Of a DNA stretch of 64,000 nt, positions 50,929-58,261 are shown piece after piece. The stretch is from Mesorhizobium temperatum (GTDB lineage: Bacteria; Pseudomonadota; Alphaproteobacteria; Rhizobiales; Rhizobiaceae): NCBI RefSeq assembly GCF_002284575.1, contig NZ_NPKJ01000068.1:535033-599032 (forward strand), written 5' to 3'. The notes below the pieces were generated by a model, which was not told the origin of the DNA, searched no databases, and worked only from the letters and a program-made list of their open reading frames with translations. A program made the position numbers and the translations under genes. Numbering within the stretch: the first letter of the stretch is position 1; the number at the start of each line of letters is the position of its first letter.

Positions 50929-51753
50929 ATGCCGACATCCAACAACCCGCCATTTCCCGCGGCCCTGCGCCTTTTCTCTGTGGTGGTCATCATCGTCCTG
51001 ATCGTAGGCGCCGGCCTGTTTTTCGCGCCTGTGCTGGTCAAGCCGCGCTGGCCTTGGGCCGTCACGCCGTTCAATGCCCGCTTCCTCGGCGGCTTCTACA
51101 CCGCCGAAATGGTCGTGATGGCGGCGCTGCTGGTCTGGAATCGCTGGTCGCCCGGCAGGCTCGTGCTCGTCATGGCCTTCATCTTCACCGCCATCGTGTC
51201 GGTGGCTTCGTTCATCAATCTCGGCTATTTCAACTTCGAGCGCAAAGCGCCCTGGCTCTGGTTTTTGGTCTATCTTGCTTCGGTCGCGGTATCCGGGCTG
51301 TTCCTGTGGCGGGCCAGGGCCCGTCCTTCTGCAAAAGGCGTGACCTTAAACCCCGCATGGCGCGGCTACATGCCGGTGGAATCGGCGATCCTTGGGTTCT
51401 ATGGCGTCGGCCTGCTGCTGTTTCCCCTGACATTCAGCAGCATCTGGCCATGGCCGATCGATGCCTTCCACGCTCAGGTCTACAGCGCCATCTTCCTGGC
51501 CGGTGCGGGCGGTATATATCTCGTCTGGAAAAGCGCGCCGCGCGAGGAACTGCTGGTGCTCGGCTTGGCGCAGTTTCTGATTGGCCTGCTTGCCATCCTT
51601 GGCGTCGTCATCACCGACGCTGCGGTGCACCGGATCGACTGGACGGCGACCGGGACATTGTGCTGGCTCGCCCTTTTCGGCGGGATCGGCATCAGCGGCG
51701 TCTTCAAACTCTACGCCGCCTCCCGGTATTTTAGATCGCAATCGGCATTATAG
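50929..51753 (+). CDS. Polytopic membrane protein of unknown function
   Basis: A 274-residue protein with about eight hydrophobic helices (for example LFSVVVIIVLIVGAGLFF, YTAEMVVMAALLVW, WFLVYLASVAVSGLFL, LGLAQFLIGLLAILGVVI). No catalytic motif or known family is recognised. ATG 50929 is chosen over 50899 because the first helix then starts a usual distance from the N-terminus. It is followed 74 bp later by an acetyltransferase gene on the same strand. A transport or sensor role cannot be told apart. Confidence 0.7.
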   Translation: MPTSNNPPFPAALRLFSVVVIIVLIVGAGLFFAPVLVKPRWPWAVTPFNARFLGGFYTAEMVVMAALLVWNRWSPGRLVLVMAFIFTAIVSVASFINLGYFNFERKAPWLWFLVYLASVAVSGLFLWRARARPSAKGVTLNPAWRGYMPVESAILGFYGVGLLLFPLTFSSIWPWPIDAFHAQVYSAIFLAGAGGIYLVWKSAPREELLVLGLAQFLIGLLAILGVVITDAAVHRIDWTATGTLCWLALFGGIGISGVFKLYAASRYFRSQSAL

Positions 51754-51827
51754 GTTGCAGAGACGGCTGGATTTTCAGGTGACGTCCGGTGCATCGTACC
51801 GGGCCGATTGTCTTCGCCGGGAACGCC

Positions 51828-52352
51828 ATGACCAGCACGACCTCGCCATCCTCGGAGAAAATCCAGCCGCAGCTCCGGTCCGTCCGGCTAAGCGATGCGG
51901 AGGCGCTTTGCGCTATCTTCAACATGCCGGGCTTCCGCTGGGGCACGCTGAGGATGCCCTTCGAGATGGTGGAGCAGGTGGAGCGGCGCATCGCCAAGTC
52001 CGGCCAGGAAACCACCTGGATCGTTGCCGAGTTGGACGGCAAGGTCGTCGGCCATGGCAGCCTGGTCGTGCAGGGTTCGCCGCGCCGTTCGCATATCGGC
52101 GAGATCAATATCGGCCTTGACGATGCCTTTGTCGGCAAGGGTATCGGCTCTGCCATACTCGGCGCGCTGCTTGACGTGGCCGACAACTGGCGCGCCCTGA
52201 AGCGGGTCGAATTGACCGTCTATGCCGACAACGAACCGGCCGTCCGTCTCTACACAAGCCACGGCTTCGAGGTCGAAGGCCGGCATGTGAAGGCTGGTTT
52301 TACCGACGGGCAGTACCACGACCTCCTGAGCATGGCCCGGCTGCGGTTCTGA
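51828..52352 (+). CDS. GNAT family N-acetyltransferase
   Basis: A 174-residue acetyltransferase. LRSVRLSDAEALCAIFN is the N-terminal strand-helix, the acetyl-CoA pyrophosphate loop lies in VGKGIGSAILGALLDVAD, and LTVYADNEPAVRLYTSHGFEVEGRHVKAG is the typical C-terminal part of RimI/SpeG-like members. The substrate could be an amino sugar, polyamine or protein N-terminus. It may be co-transcribed with the membrane-protein gene. Confidence 0.85.
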   Translation: MTSTTSPSSEKIQPQLRSVRLSDAEALCAIFNMPGFRWGTLRMPFEMVEQVERRIAKSGQETTWIVAELDGKVVGHGSLVVQGSPRRSHIGEINIGLDDAFVGKGIGSAILGALLDVADNWRALKRVELTVYADNEPAVRLYTSHGFEVEGRHVKAGFTDGQYHDLLSMARLRF

Positions 52353-52463
52353 GATCCGCTGTTTAGCCAGTCTAACAATTCGTGCCGAGTCGGCGAACCG
52401 GCGATTGCTCATGGAGAACTCCGTTGGATACGGTCAATTTCGTCTCACACCATCTTGATCGAG

Positions 52464-52469
52464 TTGACA
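52464..52469 (+). promoter_or_regulatory. TTGACA box, candidate promoter of the 52547 gene
   Basis: A perfect TTGACA lies 78 bp before the ATG at 52547. The hexamer 17 bp downstream (TCGCAT) is only weakly like a -10 box. Alphaproteobacterial sigma-70 promoters tolerate this, so it is a possibility only. Confidence 0.25.
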
Positions 52470-52546
52470 ATCTATGTGTGGGCCGGTCGCATCCAGCAAG
52501 TCTGGTCTCCCTTGGCGTTTGCACCGCAAGCGGCTAGACGGGACCA

Positions 52547-53932
52547 ATGACCGCCGTCTTTGACCCAACCCCTACGCCTCCGGTGGAAATTCTGGCTGTG
52601 CTGTCGCTGCTCTGCCCGGAAGTCGTGCGTGACATCGAGCAGAACTGGAATGCACCGGTTTCCGATTACGCCCGCAATCTGTGGCGGCCGGTGGCAAGGC
52701 CTGCATCGGGCCCGGCGATCGCTGCCCGCTCGATCCTGCGCGAAGTCCTGCATCAGCGCCTTGGTGTGATCATGCAGCCTGAAGAGATCGGCAGGGCCCT
52801 TGAAGAGTTCGAGCACAGACCGGTGATTCAGTCCGGCCTGCACTGCCTGCTTCTGATGGACAGGATCACCTTCGATGCCCTCCTGCTTGCCTGGCTCGGC
52901 GCGGTCGAAAACGGGCTGTCGGCCTTCTTCGGCTTCATGGGAACGACGATGACCATGGAGACAATTGGCCGGGAGGGGCCGGGATGGCTCGATGTCGGTG
53001 ACGACAAGGTCAACCTGTTTGGCATGGGGCGCCACAAACTGTGCCGCAAAAGCGCCTGCGTGGCCGGTCCCGTCTCCCTCAACAAGCGCGCGCTCGAGGC
53101 GGTGGGCGATGAAAAGGATGCCAGCCGCTGGCTGGGCACACTGCTTGCCAGCCAGGACAAGGTGTTTGGAACCGCCGCCGATGCGCTGACAGCCCTCAAC
53201 GAGGATCTGGTCGCCGATTGGGATCGTTCCGGTATGGCCCTGCCGGTTTTCATCGATGATCGGCTCGCCGCGGCTGCCATGGCGCGGCATCTAGAATATG
53301 ACAGCAGCCTTCTTTCCAGGCTGCTCATTGAGCCCGCAAGGCGCCAGCGTCTCGAACGTGCCTTGCAAGAGGCCGCATCAAGCCCATTTGGCAGATTCCT
53401 GCCCAATACCACGGCCTATTTCTGGGGCATCCGCGAGGAGCGCGTGCGCAAGCTCGTCCTCGAGAACGGGCACCTGATCGAGCCTGGCAGGCCGCATGGT
53501 CTTTCCATCCCGTTCGAGCGGCCGCATCTCAGGCAGGCGCTGCTGGACGGCGTGCTGCTGCCGAATTTGTTCCTGATGTTCCTCGTCCTTGCCATATTGC
53601 CGCGCGTGCGGGTTGTGGGCGGCCTGAGACAGATTGGTTATGTAGCGCTTTTCCACTCGATCCTGCTGGCTGCGCTAGACGAAAACGCGCCGGAAGAGCG
53701 CGATCTGGCTGCGGAGCTGCAGGTTCGGGAAAATGCCTGGGGCATGCGGGTTATCGACGAAAAGATCTCGGTCCGCGAGCAGCTTGCCGGCCTGCCGGAA
53801 GGGGCGCTTTTCCCGGACCTGCTCCGGCAATACCGTTTGCGGACATTTGCCGAGACGACCGACGACCTGAAGCTGGTTCGCGAAAACGCCCGATGGCGCA
53901 AGATCGGCCAGGCAGAGATCAAGGCGAGCTGA
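52547..53932 (+). CDS. Hypothetical protein, 461 residues
   Basis: A full-length frame with coding-type composition but no family that I recognise. It is mostly alpha-helical. Conserved-looking segments are LSLLCPEVVRDIEQNW near the start, LFGMGRHKLCRKSACVAGPVSLNKRALEAVGD in the middle, and a hydrophobic stretch LPNLFLMFLVLAILPRVRVVGG near residue 350 that may be membrane-associated. No signal peptide. It stands between the acetyltransferase and the large cyclase gene with its own intergenic spaces, so it may be separately expressed. Confidence 0.7.
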   Translation: MTAVFDPTPTPPVEILAVLSLLCPEVVRDIEQNWNAPVSDYARNLWRPVARPASGPAIAARSILREVLHQRLGVIMQPEEIGRALEEFEHRPVIQSGLHCLLLMDRITFDALLLAWLGAVENGLSAFFGFMGTTMTMETIGREGPGWLDVGDDKVNLFGMGRHKLCRKSACVAGPVSLNKRALEAVGDEKDASRWLGTLLASQDKVFGTAADALTALNEDLVADWDRSGMALPVFIDDRLAAAAMARHLEYDSSLLSRLLIEPARRQRLERALQEAASSPFGRFLPNTTAYFWGIREERVRKLVLENGHLIEPGRPHGLSIPFERPHLRQALLDGVLLPNLFLMFLVLAILPRVRVVGGLRQIGYVALFHSILLAALDENAPEERDLAAELQVRENAWGMRVIDEKISVREQLAGLPEGALFPDLLRQYRLRTFAETTDDLKLVRENARWRKIGQAEIKAS

Positions 53933-54217
53933 GCCTTACTTCAGGTTGATTTTCTGGTGCGCAACCGCAAGCGACGGCGATCTTTCGGTGAGCCTCTGGC
54001 TCTGATCCGGCCGCTTCCTTGACGCTGATGCCTTTCGGGATTTCGACGACTGCTTCCGCCCGAATCGGCATCTGCCACCGGACCCACACGGATCGCTCGA
54101 TGCCCATTTGCGCTGCCGCTTGCCGGTCGACGGCTATCGGTGCATCCTTGTGAATGGCCTGGCCGTGAAGTGCGTGGCGAGATCACGCCGTCACGGCCTC
54201 TAGTGAGGTCTTGTTCG

Positions 54218-57200
54218 ATGGACTGCTCGGGCTGCGGTTTCGAGGTTGAGGGCGGTTACGCCTTCTGTCCGAGGTGTGGCAGGCGCCAGCCCGTGCCATG
54301 CGCCAGTTGCGGCTACCCCTGCGCACCTGATTTCGAGTTCTGTCCGAAATGTGGGGCAAGCCTCGGTGCGCCCGCAAAAGCCGTCGAACAGCCTGCTCCG
54401 ACGCCAAGCCGGACCATTGTGCCGCCTTCTCGAACTCCGTCGCTGCTTCCGAACATCGAAAGCGAAGATGGGCTGCATCCCGTCTCCGACGCCGATCGAC
54501 GGACGGTAACGGTCCTGTTCGCAGACCTTTGCGGCTTCACGACACTCAGCGAGCAGCTCGACCCCGAGGTCATGCAAGCGCTGCAGAACCAACTGTTCAA
54601 GGAATTGACGGCGGCCGTGCGAAACTTTGGTGGTTTCGTCGACAAATTCATCGGCGATGCACTGCTCGCTTTGTTCGGTGCGCCGGTCGCGCATGAGGAC
54701 GATCCGGAACGTGCGCTTCGCGCCGCTCTCGACATGATCGCCCGGACGGCGCGGCTCGGCGAAAGCACCCCCCACTCCGGCTCGCCTCTGTTACTCCACA
54801 TCGGCATAAACACTGGTCCGGTCGTTACTGGCGGATTGGGCATCGGCACCGCCAAATCCTATTCGGTGACCGGCGACACAGTGAATACGGCGCAACGCCT
54901 GCAATCGCTGGCCGCACCGGGTGAGGTGTTGGTAGGCGAGCTCACTCACAGGCTGACCCGGCATGCCTTCTCTTACGAGTCGCTGGGTGATGTCGTGTTT
55001 CGCGGCAAGGCTGGCAGTGTGCTCGTCCATCGACTGAATGCACCGCTTGCGGCGCCGCGTGCAGCGCGTGGGCTCGAAGCGCTCGGCCTCAGCGCGCCGA
55101 TGATTGGTCGTGGTGCGGAGCTCAATAGAATGCTGGCGAGCCTTGACCAGGCGTGCAGCGGCTCGGCCCAACTTGTCCGCCTCGTCGGAGAAGCCGGTAT
55201 CGGGAAATCGCGGCTGGTGAAGGAGTTCGTCGCCCGCGTCGGCGACGAGGATCGTTTTCGCAACGTCGCCGTGCGGCTGGCCACGTGCTCACCGCTGGGC
55301 GAACAATCATTTGGCGCCTTGGGCGCAGTGGTGCGCAGCGCTGCCGGGATGATGCAAAACGACAATGGGGACGAAATGCGGGGGAAGCTCGCAGGCTTGC
55401 TTACCGATCTCGGCCTGCCGGGCGAGGAGGCGAAGCGGCTGATGCCTTTGCTCTACCATGTGCTCGGCCTTGGCGACCCCGATGCCACCTTGCAGCATGT
55501 CGAGCCCGAGCAGCTGCGGCGGCAAATTCTCTACGCAGTCCGCACAATCATCGAACGGCGGCTTGCGTTGTCGCCGCTGTTGATTGTCGTCGAAGACCTG
55601 CACTGGGCCGACGCCGTGTCGCTCGAGGCACTACGTTTCGTGATGGACAGGTTGGAACGCACGCGGTTGATGTTGCTGGTCACGCATCGTCCGGCGCCGG
55701 ACAACGGCCAGCTCGACTCAAGTCGGGTCAGTCACACAGCGCTCAGGCTTTCGCCGCTCAACAATGATGACGGACGCAGCCTGCTGGCGGCGCTTTTCGG
55801 CGAGAGCTGGGTAACCTCCGCAGGAGGGCTTCTCGACCAGATCCTCGAGCGCGCGGGCGGCAACCCCCTTTTTGTAGAGGAGATCGTCCGCGGCCTTATC
55901 GATCGCGGTGTACTGATGCGCGAGGGCCAGCGATGGCGGACTGTGGCAGGCGAAGTCGCAACCGACATTCCCGCCACTATCCAGGCAATGTTGCTTGCTC
56001 GCGTCGACCGGCTGCCCCAAGAGGTGCGCCGGTTGGCCCAGGAAGCCGCGGTAATCGGCCCGCGCTTCGATACCACACTTCTGAAAGCCGTGACATCCGA
56101 TCCCGGCCGGCTAGAAGCCGGTTGCGAACTGCTTTGCGATGCGGAAATCATCGAGGAAGTTGCCGGATCAGGCTCGGTCTCGTCGCAAAGCTACCGCTTT
56201 ACGCAAACATTGCTGCAGGACGTGATCTACCAGAATATGCTCCTGCAACGTCGGACCGACATCCACGGGCGGGTCGGTGCTGCCTTGGAGCAACTGTCCG
56301 GCGACAAGCCGGAACGGCTCGAGGATTTGACCGTGCTCGGTCATCATTTCGCAAAGAGCGCCGAGCGGGAGAGGGGCGCGCATTACCTGCAGGCGGCGGG
56401 CGATCGCGCTCGCATGATATACGCCAACGACGACGCCCTTCGTTTCTACGAGCGAGCACTGACTGCGTTGAGCGCGATCGGGCAAACACCGCTCAAACTG
56501 GCAATTGCAGAGCGCATTGCCGATTTGAGCGGCCCGGTAGGCCGCCGCGAGATCGCGCACCACCACTACGAGACGGTGTTGCAGGCATACCGCGAGTCAG
56601 CCAATCGTGTCGCGTCGGCGCGAGTTTTGCGTAAGATCGGTCGGCTGCTCTGGGACGTCGGCAAGCGGGACAACGCAGAATCCCGCTATGCTGAAGCGGC
56701 AGCGCTCCTCGATGGAGCGGATGCCCCGATCGAGCAGGCGCATCTCTGGCAAGAACGTGGCCGACAGGCGTTCCGTAGCGGAGATCACGCTCTCGCGGCA
56801 AAATGGGCAGACGCGGCGCTGGATTGCGTACGCTCTCTGACAACGGAGCATGTCTCCGAGGTAGGGTGTGATGCCACTCTTGTGACCGCCGAGGCACTTA
56901 ATACCAAGGCTGTTGCGTTGGCTCGCCTTGGGCGAAACCGTGAAGCCGTGCGTCAGGTTGAGCATAGCATTGAATTGGCCGAAGCCGCCGGTCTACTGGG
57001 CGCGGCCTGCCGCGGCTACACCAATCTCGGCGTGCTTTACACGACCATCGATCCGGCACAGGCGATGGAGGTCTGTCGGCGCGGTCTTGAAGTGGCGCGC
57101 CATATTGGTGATTTGGGTTTCCAGGCGCGCCTCCTCGCCAATCTGGCGGTCGCTTGTTGTACTTTCACGGATCGCTGTCCAACAGAGGGCGTGCCTGCTG

Positions 57201-57517
57201 CCGAGAAGGCCATCGAGATCGACCGGGCGCTCGACCAGCGCGAGCACCTGCCGGTGCCGTTGATCGTGCTTGGGCAGATCCACCAGTGCAACGGCCGTCC
57301 GGAACTGGCGGTTGGCTTGTTCCAGGAAGCACTGGACGTAGCCCGCGAAACGGGCGAGCCCCAACTGCTGTTTCCGTGCTATGATGGTCTCGCAACGCTT
57401 AATCTCGACCTCGACAATCTGGCCGAGGCCGAACGCTACTTTTCCCTGGCGCAGGGTATATGCGCCCAGCACGGGCTCGACCCGGAAGCGCTTGTGGTGC
57501 TGCCTTTTCTCGATTAG
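54218..57517 (+). CDS. Zinc ribbon, class III cyclase, AAA ATPase and TPR protein
   Basis: A 1099-residue multidomain signalling protein. Residues 1-50 hold two CxxC...CxxC zinc ribbons (CSGCGFEV...CPRCG; CASCGY...CPKCG). Residues 90-265 are a class III cyclase with metal sites FADLCGFT and FIGDALLALF, the base-selecting Lys four residues before the second Asp, and SVTGDTVNTAQRL with Asn and Arg. Residues 315-560 are an AAA/NACHT-like ATPase with GEAGIGKSR and LLIVVEDLHWAD. Residues 750-1099 are TPR-like helices. ATG 54218 has a GAGG site 9 nt upstream. The plan is a STAND-type signal switch with a cyclase output. Confidence 0.9.
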   Translation: MDCSGCGFEVEGGYAFCPRCGRRQPVPCASCGYPCAPDFEFCPKCGASLGAPAKAVEQPAPTPSRTIVPPSRTPSLLPNIESEDGLHPVSDADRRTVTVLFADLCGFTTLSEQLDPEVMQALQNQLFKELTAAVRNFGGFVDKFIGDALLALFGAPVAHEDDPERALRAALDMIARTARLGESTPHSGSPLLLHIGINTGPVVTGGLGIGTAKSYSVTGDTVNTAQRLQSLAAPGEVLVGELTHRLTRHAFSYESLGDVVFRGKAGSVLVHRLNAPLAAPRAARGLEALGLSAPMIGRGAELNRMLASLDQACSGSAQLVRLVGEAGIGKSRLVKEFVARVGDEDRFRNVAVRLATCSPLGEQSFGALGAVVRSAAGMMQNDNGDEMRGKLAGLLTDLGLPGEEAKRLMPLLYHVLGLGDPDATLQHVEPEQLRRQILYAVRTIIERRLALSPLLIVVEDLHWADAVSLEALRFVMDRLERTRLMLLVTHRPAPDNGQLDSSRVSHTALRLSPLNNDDGRSLLAALFGESWVTSAGGLLDQILERAGGNPLFVEEIVRGLIDRGVLMREGQRWRTVAGEVATDIPATIQAMLLARVDRLPQEVRRLAQEAAVIGPRFDTTLLKAVTSDPGRLEAGCELLCDAEIIEEVAGSGSVSSQSYRFTQTLLQDVIYQNMLLQRRTDIHGRVGAALEQLSGDKPERLEDLTVLGHHFAKSAERERGAHYLQAAGDRARMIYANDDALRFYERALTALSAIGQTPLKLAIAERIADLSGPVGRREIAHHHYETVLQAYRESANRVASARVLRKIGRLLWDVGKRDNAESRYAEAAALLDGADAPIEQAHLWQERGRQAFRSGDHALAAKWADAALDCVRSLTTEHVSEVGCDATLVTAEALNTKAVALARLGRNREAVRQVEHSIELAEAAGLLGAACRGYTNLGVLYTTIDPAQAMEVCRRGLEVARHIGDLGFQARLLANLAVACCTFTDRCPTEGVPAAEKAIEIDRALDQREHLPVPLIVLGQIHQCNGRPELAVGLFQEALDVARETGEPQLLFPCYDGLATLNLDLDNLAEAERYFSLAQGICAQHGLDPEALVVLPFLD

Positions 57518-57535
57518 CCGGGTTGGAGGTTGGAA

Positions 57536-58216
57536 ATGTCCGCGCGTAGTGACTTGGTACCGCTTCAACCGGGCGACCGTGCGCCGAACGTGGTACTCGA
57601 CGCCATTACCCAGGAAGGCAAGATCGCGCTTGACGACTTTCGCGGACAAAAACCGGTGCTGGTCGGCCTGTTTCGAGGTCTGCATTGTGCGTTTTGCCGG
57701 CGCCATATCGCCGCCCAGGCGCGGCTTGATCCGGAGCTGCGCGAAAAGGGCGTGGAGAGCCTGACGGTGGTCAACACGCCGATCGAACGGGCGCGTCTCT
57801 ATTTCCGTTACCACCCGATGCCGAATCTGCTTGCGGCCTCCGACCCTGAACGCGCTTCACATCGTGCTTTTGGACTGCCCAATCTCGAATTCACCGAAAA
57901 CGAGACGAACTGGCCGTACAAGGTCTCGATGGCAGCAGTAAAGGATATGCGGGTCGACATACCAAGCGAATTGCCCGGTCCTATGGATCCTATTGCGGCC
58001 GGCGAAATCCTCGACAAGAGGGACCATTACGAACTGACCGAAGCCGACGAGCAGATGATGGCAACGGGACACGGACAACTGGTCGGTCAGTTCCTGCTGG
58101 ACCGGCAGGGGATCGTCCGCTGGAGCTTCACGGAGGTTCCAGAGGGTGGGCGATACATGTTTGGGGCGCCAAACCCGCAGGAGCTGATGTCGGCGGTGTC
58201 CCAAGTCGCCCAATAG
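57536..58216 (+). CDS. AhpC/TSA-type redoxin
   Basis: A 226-residue thioredoxin-fold protein of the peroxiredoxin-like AhpC/TSA family. The redox motif is LHCAFC with Cys51 and Cys54, a thioredoxin-like CxxC rather than the single peroxidatic Cys. The N-terminus QPGDRAPNVVLDAITQEGKIAL is typical, and LDRQGIVRWSF lies in the C-terminal part. ATG 57536 is preceded by GGAGG and follows the cyclase stop by 18 bp, so the two are likely co-transcribed. A role in thiol-disulfide exchange is likely; the partner is unknown. Confidence 0.82.
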   Translation: MSARSDLVPLQPGDRAPNVVLDAITQEGKIALDDFRGQKPVLVGLFRGLHCAFCRRHIAAQARLDPELREKGVESLTVVNTPIERARLYFRYHPMPNLLAASDPERASHRAFGLPNLEFTENETNWPYKVSMAAVKDMRVDIPSELPGPMDPIAAGEILDKRDHYELTEADEQMMATGHGQLVGQFLLDRQGIVRWSFTEVPEGGRYMFGAPNPQELMSAVSQVAQ

Positions 58217-58261
58217 ACTTGCGAACGAGGTAAACGGGCGGGACACTGACAAGTTCACCGT

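Noticed and set aside
53919..54107. Possible 62-residue minus-strand gene between 52547 and the large cyclase gene
   Set aside because: It overlaps the end of the 52547 gene, lacks a clear ribosome binding site and matches no family.
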